Below are positions 35,855 through 45,856 of a stretch of DNA of 64,000 nt, piece after piece. Within the stretch, counting starts at the first letter, position 1; each line of letters opens with the position of its first letter. The stretch comes from Flavobacteriaceae bacterium (lineage in GTDB: Bacteria > Bacteroidota > Bacteroidia > Flavobacteriales > Flavobacteriaceae): the NCBI GenBank assembly GCA_030683815.1, contig JAUXPJ010000019.1, forward strand, positions 62,001 through 126,000. The letters run 5' to 3'. The translations under genes and the position numbers were made by a program. The notes beneath the pieces are model-generated. The model worked only from the letters and a program-made list of their open reading frames with translations, searched no databases and was not told the DNA's origin.

Positions 35855-37168
35855 ATGAAAAACATACTTATTATATCGTTGCTATTTGGAACGCTGCTAA
35901 ACTGTAAAAAAATGCCAGATCAAAATGCTGCAGCAACTCAAGAAGATCCCGCTAAAGTAGCAATCGTAAAAAATGGAGAACGCTTCGAATTACAAGTCAA
36001 TGGCAAACCTTTTTACATCAATGGAGCCGGCTTGGAATTTGGAAATATAAAAGCTTTGGCTCAACATGGAGGAAATTCATTCAGAACATGGAGAACTGAA
36101 AATGGAGAACAAAGCGCTAAAGAAGTGTTGGATGAAGCTCATAAATATGGATTGATGGTGATGATGGGCATTGAAGTGGCTCGCGAACGACACGGATTTG
36201 ATTACGATGATTCTACCGCGGTTCAAAATCAATTGGCTGATATTAAACAACAAGTAATGGAACTCAAAGATCATCCTGCTTTGTTAATTTGGGGCATCGG
36301 CAATGAATTGAATTTACAATACACCAATCCAAAAGTTTGGGATGCTGTCAACGATATTTCAAAAATGATTCATGAAATTGATCCCAATCACCCAACAACT
36401 ACCAGTTTAGCCGGTATTTCCAAAAAGGAAATTGATTATATCAAAGAAAAATGCACTGATTTAGATATTCTTTCCGTTCAGATGTATGGCGATTTACCCA
36501 ACCTGCCTAAACTGATTAAAGAGTTTGGATGGAACGGATCATATATGGTAACAGAATGGGGTGCAACAGGGCATTGGGAAGTTCCTAAAACCAGTTGGGG
36601 AGCTCCTATAGAACAAAACAGCACTGTCAAAGCGGATTATTATTTAACACGTTATCTAAAAGGAATAGAAGTCGATAAAAATCAATGTATTGGCTCCTAT
36701 GTTTTTTTGTGGGGTCACAAACAAGAGCGCACTCCCACTTGGTATGGCATCTTTTTAGAAAATGGCGATGAAACAGAATCGGTGGATGTGATGCATTTTA
36801 TTTGGAATCAAAAATGGCCGAAAAACAGAACACCAAGAATTGAATCCTTTGTTTTAAACCAAAAAACTGCTCACGAAAATATAATCCTTCAAGCCGAAAA
36901 TAAGGCAGTTGCTACGGTAAAAATATTCGATTTTGAAAATGATAAAATTACCTATCGATGGGAAATTTTACCGGAAGTTGCTCAATTATCAGAAGGAGGA
37001 GATTATGAAGAACGCCCTAAAAGCGTAGAAGGAATTGTTTTCAATCAACAGGAAGGAACAGTAACTTTTAACATTCCTTCTCAAAAAGGAGCGTATCGTT
37101 TATTTGTATATGCATCTGACGGAAACCATCATTCAGCCACGGCAAATATTCCATTTTTGGTAAACTAA
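35855..37168 (+). CDS. Clan GH-A TIM-barrel glycoside hydrolase, family uncertain
   Basis: 437-residue lipoprotein (lipobox TLLNCKKMP). After a short N-terminal strand region (GERFELQVNGKPFYINGAG) there is a TIM barrel (about 50-330) with E151 in WGIGNELNLQ as acid/base and E234 in MVTEWGATGHW as nucleophile, the clan GH-A arrangement. The C-terminal 90 residues form an Ig-like domain (TVKIFDFENDKITYRWEI). Automatic pipelines would probably label it 'GH2 TIM barrel', but the GH2 N-terminal sugar-binding and Ig domains are absent. It may belong to GH2, GH158 or a neighbouring family; in context a beta-glucan enzyme or transglycosylase is likely. It starts 3 bases after the porter gene. Confidence 0.75.
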   Translation: MKNILIISLLFGTLLNCKKMPDQNAAATQEDPAKVAIVKNGERFELQVNGKPFYINGAGLEFGNIKALAQHGGNSFRTWRTENGEQSAKEVLDEAHKYGLMVMMGIEVARERHGFDYDDSTAVQNQLADIKQQVMELKDHPALLIWGIGNELNLQYTNPKVWDAVNDISKMIHEIDPNHPTTTSLAGISKKEIDYIKEKCTDLDILSVQMYGDLPNLPKLIKEFGWNGSYMVTEWGATGHWEVPKTSWGAPIEQNSTVKADYYLTRYLKGIEVDKNQCIGSYVFLWGHKQERTPTWYGIFLENGDETESVDVMHFIWNQKWPKNRTPRIESFVLNQKTAHENIILQAENKAVATVKIFDFENDKITYRWEILPEVAQLSEGGDYEERPKSVEGIVFNQQEGTVTFNIPSQKGAYRLFVYASDGNHHSATANIPFLVN

Positions 37169-37278
37169 ACATTGTGAAGAATCGATTCATTACTGGAAAT
37201 CTATAAAAAATTGGGAAGTTAATATTGATGCGTAAATAAAAAGAACAATACTCAAAATAATAACTTATTTTAGTAACT

Positions 37279-39567
37279 ATGAAACATTTAACAATCTTAC
37301 CATTGATGTGTTTATTGATGTCTTTTGTCGGTTATACCCAAAACCCCGATTTAAGTAACAAAACAAAAGAATCGACAAGCTCTAAAAAGGTTGATTCTTT
37401 AATGTCATTGATGACTTTAAAAGAAAAAGCGGGTCAAATGCTCAATATCGGCTTACCTGCCATACTGGCGGGAGGTTACTGGGATAAAAAAGAAAAAGCA
37501 GTTTTTGATGAAACAAAATTTCAGCAATTAATAGTTGATGATGCGGTGGGCTCCATCCACAATACGCCAGGATATCCGGCAGAACGGGAAGATTGGTATC
37601 AAATCATTAAAAAAATACAGGATTCGGCTATGAAAAAAACCCGTTTGGGAATTCCTGTTTTATATGGTATTGATAATATTCATGGAGCTAATTATGTCAA
37701 TGGCTCAATACTTTTTCCGCATCAAATTGCTGTGGCAGCCACATGGAATACCGGGTTGTCAAAAAAAGTAGGCGAAATAACTTCGTATGAATCGAGAGCG
37801 GCATCACTTCCTTGGAATTTTAATCCGAATGCAGATGTGGCTATCAATCCTCTTTGGGGGCGAATTGCGGAAAGTTTTGGTGAAGATCCTTATCTCATTT
37901 CAGAAATGACAACTGCTTATATGAACGGTTCTCAACAAAAAGGATTAGAGAATTCTACCAGTACCGCAGTCTGCTTAAAACATTTTATTGGATACGGTGC
38001 CGGAAAAAACGGTAAGGATCGAGCCAATGCACTTATCCCCGAAAATTGGTTGCGGCAGTATTTTTTGCCGCCTTTTGAAAAAGCCATCAACAATGGAGCT
38101 ATGGGAGTTATGATTAGCTCCAATGCAGTGAATGGAATTCCGTGTCACATCAATCAATACTATATAACTGATATTCTTAAAGGCGAATTGGGTTTTAAAG
38201 GCGTGGTGATTTCAGATTTTAGCGATATTGATTTTCTGGTTGATGCACATCTTTCTGCAAAAGATAAGCGCGAGGCAACAAAAATGGCTGTCAATGCCGG
38301 ATTGGATTTGATTATGAATCCTTTTAATGCCGATATTGTTGAAATAATTGTCGATTTGGTTGAAAAAGGAGAAATTCCGATGAGTCGGATTGACGATGCG
38401 GTAAGTAGGGTTTTGCGTCTTAAATTTTATTTGAATCTATTTAATGCACCTTATCACAAGCCCAAAAATTACCCGGACTTTGGCAGTGAAAAACACATCG
38501 ATGCAAACTATAAAACCGCCACTGAGGCCATCACACTTTTAAAAAATAAAAACGAAATCCTTCCGCTTTCCAACAACAAAAAAGTGCTCGTTGCAGGATA
38601 TTCGGCTAATTCAATTAATGTACTGAATGGCGCTTGGTCAAGGTCTTTTCTGGGTCAAGATACCACTTATAATGATCCCAATAAACTAACTATTTTAGAA
38701 GCCATAAAAAAACAAATTGGTGTAAATAATGTTGAGTTTGTTGAAGGAACTGATTATTTAGAAGATATCAATTCTGATAAAGCAGTTGCAAAAGCCAAAA
38801 AAGCAGATTATATCATTGTGTGTGTGGGTGAAATTCCGGCTACCGAAAAGCCATCGGATATCAATGAATTGGAACTTCCCAAAGTACAACAAGAACTGAT
38901 TAAGAAACTTTCCAAAACAAAAAAACCGATTATTTTGGTGATGATTCAGGGAAGACCTAGAATTATCAGAGAAATAGAACCACTGGCAGATGCCGTTATT
39001 ATGGGATATCTTCCCGGTGAAGAAGGCGGAAGAGCCATTGCTGATGTCATTTATGGCAACGTAAATCCGAGTGGCAAATTACCTTACACCTATCCTAAAT
39101 TTTCTGGAAATACCTTGACTTATTATCACAAAAAAACAGATATCAGAGATGTAAACTGGGGATTTGACGGTTTTTATCCGCAATATGAATTTGGCTTTGG
39201 CTTATCTTATACTACTTATGAATATTCAAATTTAAAAATGAGCGCCGATTCCTTAAAAAGTGCAGAAGAACTCAAAATTTCTGTTGATGTCAAAAACACC
39301 GGAAGTCGGGAAGGAAAAGAAATTATTGAAGTTTATATAAAAGATTTAGTAGCCACGGTTTCACCGGATTCCAAAAAATTAGTCCGGTTTGATAAAATAA
39401 CATTCATGCCGGGAGAAATCAAAACTGTTCATTTCATTATCAATTCAGACGATTTGGCAAGCATCGGAATCGATAATAAATGGATTACAGAAGAAGGCGA
39501 ATTTGAATTGCAAGTTGGAGGAAACCCTCAAAGTTTGCTTAAAAAAGTTTTTTATTTCAAAATGTAA
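37279..39567 (+). CDS. bglX: GH3 beta-glucosidase (BglX-like)
   Basis: Periplasmic exo-beta-glucosidase that trims glucan oligosaccharides to glucose. 762 residues: signal peptide (1-20, SFVGYTQ), TIM barrel with PVLYGIDNIHG, CLKHFIGYGAG and nucleophile D313 in KGVVISDFSDI, then the alpha/beta sandwich (about 400-620), then a fibronectin-III-like domain (about 670-755, LKISVDVKNTGSREGKEIIEVYI). A 110-base gap precedes it, so a separate promoter is possible. Confidence 0.93.
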   Translation: MKHLTILPLMCLLMSFVGYTQNPDLSNKTKESTSSKKVDSLMSLMTLKEKAGQMLNIGLPAILAGGYWDKKEKAVFDETKFQQLIVDDAVGSIHNTPGYPAEREDWYQIIKKIQDSAMKKTRLGIPVLYGIDNIHGANYVNGSILFPHQIAVAATWNTGLSKKVGEITSYESRAASLPWNFNPNADVAINPLWGRIAESFGEDPYLISEMTTAYMNGSQQKGLENSTSTAVCLKHFIGYGAGKNGKDRANALIPENWLRQYFLPPFEKAINNGAMGVMISSNAVNGIPCHINQYYITDILKGELGFKGVVISDFSDIDFLVDAHLSAKDKREATKMAVNAGLDLIMNPFNADIVEIIVDLVEKGEIPMSRIDDAVSRVLRLKFYLNLFNAPYHKPKNYPDFGSEKHIDANYKTATEAITLLKNKNEILPLSNNKKVLVAGYSANSINVLNGAWSRSFLGQDTTYNDPNKLTILEAIKKQIGVNNVEFVEGTDYLEDINSDKAVAKAKKADYIIVCVGEIPATEKPSDINELELPKVQQELIKKLSKTKKPIILVMIQGRPRIIREIEPLADAVIMGYLPGEEGGRAIADVIYGNVNPSGKLPYTYPKFSGNTLTYYHKKTDIRDVNWGFDGFYPQYEFGFGLSYTTYEYSNLKMSADSLKSAEELKISVDVKNTGSREGKEIIEVYIKDLVATVSPDSKKLVRFDKITFMPGEIKTVHFIINSDDLASIGIDNKWITEEGEFELQVGGNPQSLLKKVFYFKM

Positions 39568-39577
39568 GTTCAACAAA

Positions 39578-40276
39578 ATGAAAATTACAGTTAAATTTTT
39601 TTTTCTCACCCTTTCGCTTTACTGTTGGGGACAAACCGAAACAACGGGTAGTATCACATCTGAAATTACACATCAATTTGAATTGAACTATATTTTATCT
39701 AAACCACAAAACCAGCAAGAAAAAATGCCTCTCATTGTATTTCTTCACGGTTCCGGTGAAAAGGGAAATGATTTAGAAAAATTAAAAATTCACGGTCCTT
39801 TAAAATATTTAAAAACACATCCATTAGAAGCTTATGTTCTTGCTCCTCAATGTCCGGAAAACAACTATTGGGATTCAGAAGAATTGTATCTTTTGATTAA
39901 AAAAGTGGTAGCTGAAAACAACATTAATCCGAATCGAATTTATTTAACGGGTTTGAGTATGGGTGCTTGGGGCGCGTGGAATTTAGCATATGCACATCCC
40001 GAAATGTTTGCGGCTTTGGTTCCAATTGCCGGTTTTGTTGACCGCGTTCCGATGATTGAAAATTGTAAATTGGCGCAAATTCCTATCAGAATTTATCACG
40101 GTTTGCTCGATAATGTGGTGGATGTTCATTATTCAATCAACATCTTTAAAAAACTTAAAGAATGTAATAAAGACATCAAACTCCATATTTTTGATGATGC
40201 CTGGCATGACAGTTGGACGCGTGTTTATGACAATCCTGAAATTTATAATTGGATGTTATCGCAACAAAAAAAGTAG
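39578..40276 (+). CDS. Secreted alpha/beta-hydrolase esterase (prolyl-oligopeptidase/CE1-like)
   Basis: 232 residues with a signal peptide (to about residue 18, LYCWGQ). The serine-hydrolase triad is visible: LIVFLHGSGEKGND for the oxyanion hole, nucleophile Ser in LTGLSMGAWG, Asp in YHGLLDNVVD and His in DDAWHDSW. Such proteins in PULs are often acetyl or feruloyl esterases. The ATG at 39578 is chosen because it begins the signal peptide; the upstream ATG at 39503 lies inside the GH3 gene. It starts 10 bases after the GH3 stop and ends the plus-strand locus. Confidence 0.82.
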   Translation: MKITVKFFFLTLSLYCWGQTETTGSITSEITHQFELNYILSKPQNQQEKMPLIVFLHGSGEKGNDLEKLKIHGPLKYLKTHPLEAYVLAPQCPENNYWDSEELYLLIKKVVAENNINPNRIYLTGLSMGAWGAWNLAYAHPEMFAALVPIAGFVDRVPMIENCKLAQIPIRIYHGLLDNVVDVHYSINIFKKLKECNKDIKLHIFDDAWHDSWTRVYDNPEIYNWMLSQQKK

Positions 40277-40298
40277 ATTAATATGCTTAATTCGGCAT

Positions 40299-43200
40299 CT
40301 ATTTCAAAATCAAGTTTTCATCAACTTCAATCACTAATTTTTTAAACGCTCCGCTCCTATCAAACAATTTATTGGATTGATTTTCATCTAATGTTAAGCT
40401 ATCTATTGTAGTAATAATACCCTCAAAATCAAACAAATGAATGGTATTTTGATGCGATAATTGGTAAATAATGGGTAACTGGCAAAAGGTAAAACACAAC
40501 TGACCTTTTTCTAATGAAATTGCTTGTTTTTGCTGATGAACATCCTCCAACTGTATCGTTTTATTTTGGCTTAAAAATTCAGATTTACGAAGCAATAACG
40601 GATTGAAAGTCAATTTCCCCTCCTTTACACGAATTCCCAATTCTCCAAATCTTGAAATAACATCTTCTTTAACCTGACCGGTCATTCCGGGTTGTTGAAC
40701 ACCGGCATTTCCGGGTGTATGAGAATACGGATCTGTCGGAAATGCGCCGTAGCTATCCGGTGATTTATACATTCCAATTCCTTCGCGGATGGAGTAATAA
40801 TGATTGGCTAATTGACTCAGAATTTCTTTATTTTCATTCGTTTCAACGCCTCTCCAATAACATTCTTGAACCGCTAATAAGAGTTTGGAAACCATATGCC
40901 AATAAATGCTTCCCAATCCTTCATAGCCATAAAAAGTACCGGATCTACCTGTAAATAGTTTGTGTTGGAAAGTATTTTCAAAGATGTCTAAAATCAATTT
41001 TCTATCGATATTTACCAAGTTTCCATATCCTTTTTGCGTCAGTTTTTCCAACGCACTTTCAACAGAAGATTGATTGTTAAAATCAGCATTAAAATGATAA
41101 ATGCCATTGATATCCTGTTCCATCAAATCCGTATTTTTATCTTCAATAAGCTTTTTTAACAAGGCTGATTGATTTACCAAATCATCCTTTATGCAATTCT
41201 TCTCTGTAAATCGTTTTAATTGTCTGTCGGGATACAACAAATAACTCTGTTGATTTTCTCTATATAATTGACTTTTACTGAGCGATTCTAAATTCTGAAG
41301 AACCTCTTCCGCAGTTAAAAAACCGGAACTTAACACCGCCACTTGTCCTTCCAACATTTCGTACAAATGCGTGATGGAAACCGATTTTTCATCATCAAAA
41401 TTGATAAGATTATAGGCGTGATACAAAGAATCTGAGCGTTTATTCGCTTTGATGGAATGATTAATAAACTTTAAACTTATATCAATAAATGAAATAACAT
41501 CTTCTGAATTGATTGCTTTTTTGTCACTTTTAAAGTGGTGATTATAAATTTTAGAACGATAATTTTCACTAATCAATCCTAATATATCCATAAATTTTTT
41601 GCGTTGCTCCTTATTAAAAAACGAATTTAAAGTTGATTCAAATTGATGAAAATGCTGATGGACAGCCGAAAATAAATCAAAAACATCTTCGGAAACGGCA
41701 AAATTTTCTTGCAAATTATCACTTATTAATTCTCGCAGAAAAACCAAATACCTTCTCAAGTAATAAAGAGTTACCATAGAAGTTCCGTTTCCTACCAAAG
41801 CGTTGTTGGCATCATTCCATTCGGGTCGTTGGGTATTGAGCCAAATTCCGGCTTCCGGAATAAAATTGACCAATTTAGCCAAAGCACTGATCAATAATTT
41901 CTCCATCAAATTAACGTAATGTAAACTTCCAGATTGGTTATTCATCAAAGTGGCATCGGTTCCTTTTGATGTAATTTCCTTTCTTAATTGATTGTCCAAT
42001 TCCGCATCAAACTCAATGGTATCTTTCGGATTTTTGAAAATTTCATTATAGGATTTAATTTTATACGGGACATTGGCATACACGAAAAGTTCTTGATGTA
42101 ATAGCTCTTTTAATTCATTTGGTTGAAACTGATTTGACAACTCTAATAACTTCAACAAATATATAATTTGATGATCGCCCCAATAACCGATAAATGACCA
42201 AGGATCATCGTGTTCTACCGTTTCCCAATCAAATCCGTATTTGTTGATTCGATATGGATTGTAACCCTCAAAAGTGGAAGCATTTGCAAATTTTGCAATC
42301 ATACTTTCCAAAAATCGTGGATAGGAATACGCCAGGGCTTCCCAATTTTGAAAAATATCACGCCAATTTCCTTCATAATTGAGGATTTTATTTCCTTTTT
42401 CATCTTTGGTTTCAATCGAAAATCGATTCCAAGGCCTGCTGGGATCTCCGTGTCTTCTGCTAAATTTTAGCGGAAGATACATCAATGCCAATCGATTTAA
42501 ATCAGCTGATTCAATCGATTTAAGTTGAAAAAGCAACTCTTGATAAGAGATTAATGAGGGTAATTGTTTAAAAAATGATGCTTGTATTTCAGCTAACTTC
42601 TTATTGGATTTTGAAATATATTCTATAAAATCATTTGACTCAACACTGTAATTAAAATCAAAAATACCACCTCGCATGATATTGAACATAGCATTGGAGA
42701 AATGGCGGTTATTTACCATTTTATCTTCCGTAAATTGCAATCCGTCAGCATTTCCAGCCAGTTGCGTTAATTTTTGTGTTCCTTTTTGAATATCATCAAA
42801 AACCGTCTTGATAATTTCTGGTGCATTTTTAATAAAGTGATTGAGTTTGGCAATCTCTGAAGAACCTTGATTTACCTCGGCAACAGTAATCCATTGCTTT
42901 GTTTCTTTAGGTTGAAGTTGCAGTTCTGATTGAATAAAATACGCCCCTTTCTCGGCTCTGACATCTGTTTCCTGCTCAATATCGAAACCACTTCTAAAGT
43001 GTTCTAACTGAATTGAACTCACCAATTTTTTGCTGTTTTCTAAACCGCAGGACCAAACGGTGGTTGCTTTCAACGCTTCACCGGGTTCCGGACGATCAAC
43101 AATTACAGCACTTAACATCACAATTCCAAGACCTGTTTCTGGAATCAGTTCATTTTTTTTGTAGGCATTCACCAAATTACTTTTATCATTTTGCAACGCA

Positions 43201-43775
43201 CTTGAAATTCCGTAGGGAAGTAAATTTTGGATTCCATCAAGTAGCGATACTTCCACTTTTTCAGGATTATGGTTGATTAATTCAGCAATTTTTACAAACC
43301 CAAATTGCTCACTAAAATTCCAATGATACCGGAAAGTGAGTTGTAAATCAGCGTTAAATTCTTCAAAGATAAGTTTGTTTCCAAGTGTGTTTTTATAGCA
43401 ATTTCGTTGTGTTTTATAAATTCCCGGAAAACGATTCGAAAACGGTTCCCAAAGCGAGATTTGTTTATTTTGGCTAACTAAAAATATTGTTTTACTTCCC
43501 GTAATTTCAGCCGATTCTGTAATTTTGTCATCGGTATAATAAGGAAATAAGGCATTGTCTGCATTTTTTCTTCCGGCAGTTAATCCACCGTTACTCGCCA
43601 TAAACATCCAATGATCTGAATCACTCACCACACTCATAAAAAATGGGCGCATCCTATCAACATTGGATATTTTATAATAGATTTCGTTGTTAATGGTGCA
43701 GTATTCTCCGGTAACTTCTGAGTTCTTCAACAGCTGATTTTTACCTGCAAAAATTGATTTGATTTTTGATGACAT
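40299..43775 (-). CDS. Large cytoplasmic glucan phosphorylase (GH149-like, beta-1,3-oligoglucan)
   Basis: 1158 residues, no signal peptide. Its order is that of GH94-clan phosphorylases: N-terminal beta sandwich (about 1-330, WMFMASNGGLTAGRKNADNALFPYYTDD), a helical linker, an (alpha/alpha)6 barrel interrupted by a long insert, and a C-terminal beta sandwich. Barrel landmarks are NYEGNWRDIFQNWEALAYSY, GYWGDHQIIYLLKLLE and WNDANNALVGNGTSM. The size, about 1.4 times cellobiose phosphorylase, matches GH149, the beta-1,3-glucan phosphorylases known from Euglena and bacteria; GH161 is the alternative. It would convert imported beta-1,3-oligoglucans and phosphate to glucose-1-phosphate. It is transcribed towards the PUL, with only 22 bases between the stop codons. 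Confidence 0.75.
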   Translation of the reverse strand: MSSKIKSIFAGKNQLLKNSEVTGEYCTINNEIYYKISNVDRMRPFFMSVVSDSDHWMFMASNGGLTAGRKNADNALFPYYTDDKITESAEITGSKTIFLVSQNKQISLWEPFSNRFPGIYKTQRNCYKNTLGNKLIFEEFNADLQLTFRYHWNFSEQFGFVKIAELINHNPEKVEVSLLDGIQNLLPYGISSALQNDKSNLVNAYKKNELIPETGLGIVMLSAVIVDRPEPGEALKATTVWSCGLENSKKLVSSIQLEHFRSGFDIEQETDVRAEKGAYFIQSELQLQPKETKQWITVAEVNQGSSEIAKLNHFIKNAPEIIKTVFDDIQKGTQKLTQLAGNADGLQFTEDKMVNNRHFSNAMFNIMRGGIFDFNYSVESNDFIEYISKSNKKLAEIQASFFKQLPSLISYQELLFQLKSIESADLNRLALMYLPLKFSRRHGDPSRPWNRFSIETKDEKGNKILNYEGNWRDIFQNWEALAYSYPRFLESMIAKFANASTFEGYNPYRINKYGFDWETVEHDDPWSFIGYWGDHQIIYLLKLLELSNQFQPNELKELLHQELFVYANVPYKIKSYNEIFKNPKDTIEFDAELDNQLRKEITSKGTDATLMNNQSGSLHYVNLMEKLLISALAKLVNFIPEAGIWLNTQRPEWNDANNALVGNGTSMVTLYYLRRYLVFLRELISDNLQENFAVSEDVFDLFSAVHQHFHQFESTLNSFFNKEQRKKFMDILGLISENYRSKIYNHHFKSDKKAINSEDVISFIDISLKFINHSIKANKRSDSLYHAYNLINFDDEKSVSITHLYEMLEGQVAVLSSGFLTAEEVLQNLESLSKSQLYRENQQSYLLYPDRQLKRFTEKNCIKDDLVNQSALLKKLIEDKNTDLMEQDINGIYHFNADFNNQSSVESALEKLTQKGYGNLVNIDRKLILDIFENTFQHKLFTGRSGTFYGYEGLGSIYWHMVSKLLLAVQECYWRGVETNENKEILSQLANHYYSIREGIGMYKSPDSYGAFPTDPYSHTPGNAGVQQPGMTGQVKEDVISRFGELGIRVKEGKLTFNPLLLRKSEFLSQNKTIQLEDVHQQKQAISLEKGQLCFTFCQLPIIYQLSHQNTIHLFDFEGIITTIDSLTLDENQSNKLFDRSGAFKKLVIEVDENLILK

Positions 43776-43894
43776 TATTCAATAATTTACTATTTCAAAT
43801 GTACCTTTATTTCTTCGGAGGCACAACCTCAAAAGTCTAAAAACCTATAAAATACATGAATTTTAACGAAAGCGTTTTGCCGCTGTTTTCAGCG

Positions 43895-44059
43895 TCAGGA
43901 AACCTGGATATTTTTATTGATTATTTGATATAATTCTGCTTGCTGATTATCCATTTTTAAAAGTCTGGATTTTGTATGTTTGGATTCAGCAAGTGTATGG
44001 GCAGCTTCATATATATTATGAGTCAGTTCCGCCGCTTTTTTTAACGATATTGTTACGCC
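43895..44059 (-). other. Open coding-like stretch downstream of the cytochrome b gene
   Basis: Directly after the double stop of the cytochrome b gene, the same frame stays open for about 50 codons, reading KKAAELTHNIYEAAHTLAES, SRLLKMDNQQAELYQIINKN. It is amphipathic and helical with no start codon that would include it, so it may be a 3' relic of a lost gene or a chance frame. The rest of the 290-base gap shows nothing recognisable. Confidence 0.25.
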
Positions 44060-44065
44060 TTGTTA

Positions 44066-44758
44066 TTAATCATCATCATGCTTATAGTATTCATTATTTT
44101 CAACCTCATTCCCTTTTGTATTTATTTGCAGTTCATAAGCTAAATAGAAAATGATAAATGGGATTATAAGCCATAACAAAGAAAATATTTTATGGAAACC
44201 ATTCAACCGGGTGTTTTTAGTTTCGATATTTTTAAATCCTGTGAAAATTGATTGAAGTGTTCCAGTTTTCCCATGAAATAATGTATCGGCTAATACACCA
44301 AGTATGTGAATACTCACTAAAGCTAAAAAAAGGTTTGCCATTACTTCGTGTGATTCTTCGAGAAACTCTTCGTTAATTCCCATACTTAATACGTTATTTT
44401 CAGTTGCGTATAGTAAGTATCCCGAAATGCTGCATAAAATCCCAACCAAAAGAATAAACAACGCAATTACTGATGCTGCCGGATTATGGCCTGCATATGT
44501 TTTTGCTTTTGAAAAATAGGTCTTTATAAACTCTTTCTGGTTTTTCAATCCGATGGGAAAATCCTTAAAATTTGAATACTTTGGCCCGAATAATCCGAAT
44601 AAAAGTCTAAAAACTATCAATGTGCCAACAAAAGCTCCGAAAGCAAAATGCAAATTTCTAAGATTATCAAAATCGCCTAAAATATAAGCAACTGCAAATC
44701 CAACAGCTAAAAACCAGTGAAAAATTCTTGTCGGTAATGTCCAAATATAAGTTCTCAT
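44066..44758 (-). CDS. Cytochrome b561-like di-haem membrane protein
   Basis: 230 residues, four or five membrane helices, of the cytochrome b/b6 (Ni-Fe hydrogenase cytochrome b-like) family. Candidate haem-ligand histidines are in LPTRIFHWFLAVGF, NLHFAFGAFVGTLIVFRLLFGLFGP, EESHEVMANLFLALVSIHILGVL and the late FHKIFSLLW. It would carry electrons between quinol and a periplasmic partner. No partner dehydrogenase is adjacent; a DUF6448 gene lies upstream across a terminator. The acidic tail EYYKHDDD is unusual but not informative. Confidence 0.82.
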   Translation of the reverse strand: MRTYIWTLPTRIFHWFLAVGFAVAYILGDFDNLRNLHFAFGAFVGTLIVFRLLFGLFGPKYSNFKDFPIGLKNQKEFIKTYFSKAKTYAGHNPAASVIALFILLVGILCSISGYLLYATENNVLSMGINEEFLEESHEVMANLFLALVSIHILGVLADTLFHGKTGTLQSIFTGFKNIETKNTRLNGFHKIFSLLWLIIPFIIFYLAYELQINTKGNEVENNEYYKHDDD

Positions 44759-45039
44759 AATATTTAAATTTTGTAGATTAATTTAAAATCTTTGTCGGTT
44801 TTTTCATAATAAGGCATAACGTTTGCCTTATGGTTAGTCTGGCATTTCAAATGGCGTTGTTTTCAATTTACAGTAAACGTAAATAAAAGCCCCAAATTAT
44901 GCAAACTACTAACTGCCTAATTATTTATCCCGCGTGTCAGGTTTTTGTGCATTTTATATACTTAATTACATAATTAAACCTTCTTCGGATATCGAAGAAG
45001 GTTGTTACTTAACGAATGTAAAGTTACTAACATCGATTA
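44759..45039. other. Gap between DUF6448 and cytochrome b genes
   Basis: Contains the terminator described at 44967-45003 and presumably the cytochrome b promoter. No gene is seen in the rest. Confidence 0.35.
44967..45003 (-). terminator. Probable terminator after the DUF6448 gene
   Basis: A perfect 11-bp stem (44977-44987/44993-45003) with loop gatat, followed on the minus strand by a weak T tract (TTTAATTAT). Confidence 0.65.
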
Positions 45040-45690
45040 TCAGTTATGATCGGAATGAGCAGAACTTCCATGTTCAAGTATTGAATGAATACCTTCAAGA
45101 GTATGGGTATAATCAACATATGCTTTTACATATGCTCTTCCTTGTTCCAAAGATTTATTTTTAACTTTAGATAATTCCATCAATTTGTGGTACTTTTCTT
45201 TAACTACTTTTTCAATATGGGCTGTAAATTTAGTTGCCAGATCGTCAACGCTATCGATCGCAATAGAATTATCAGCCATCTTTACAATTTGACTTGTACT
45301 CCCTGCCGGTTTTAGTCCGGTATAAGGTGCTCTTTCAGTTTCTCTATGCAATCGAACCAGGGTTTCAAAGAAGTGTTTTTCAATAATTTCATAGATTTCC
45401 TTATCCCCTTTTTTCTGTTTAAAGGTTTTGTTAAACAATGTTGTAATTTCCTCCTCTTGATTTTTATTTACCCATTTTAAAACAATATTTACATTATTTG
45501 TTTCGAGGGCTTTGATTGCATCTTTGATCACCGGACCATCATAAGAATCGCAATGGGCAAATGTTACTTGTGAAGAGAAAAAGAAGATTGAGAATAAAAG
45601 CAGGGGTAAAATCCTGAATTTTACGGTGCTTCTAAATTTTTTTTGACTTTTTAAATCTTCTTCTAAATGGTTTTTAATTTTTGTTGTCAT
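45040..45690 (-). CDS. DUF6448 family exported protein
   Basis: 216 residues: a basic N-terminal stretch of about 25 residues, a signal-type hydrophobic segment (ILPLLLFSIFFFSSQVTFA) and a mature part beginning HCDSYDGPVIKDA, which is the mark of DUF6448. The rest is helical with many His and Glu, including HFFETLVRLHRETERAPYTGLKPAG, and ends HGSSAHSDHN. Function is unknown. The histidines suggest metal or haem contact, but that is speculation. The proximity to a cytochrome b gene may be meaningful. An internal start nearer the signal segment is possible. Confidence 0.75.
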   Translation of the reverse strand: MTTKIKNHLEEDLKSQKKFRSTVKFRILPLLLFSIFFFSSQVTFAHCDSYDGPVIKDAIKALETNNVNIVLKWVNKNQEEEITTLFNKTFKQKKGDKEIYEIIEKHFFETLVRLHRETERAPYTGLKPAGSTSQIVKMADNSIAIDSVDDLATKFTAHIEKVVKEKYHKLMELSKVKNKSLEQGRAYVKAYVDYTHTLEGIHSILEHGSSAHSDHN

Positions 45691-45856
45691 TATTTCTACA
45701 TTTTTAAATTAATAATTATTGTGAACGATTTCTCGAGCAAAAGTATAACACAGCACAAGGTTAATCGCTCTATCTTATAAAGTGGGACTTATAGAATTGC
45801 CAGAGAGGGTACCCACTGATAAAGTGAGACCTGGTGTATTTAGAAGAAAATCAGGA

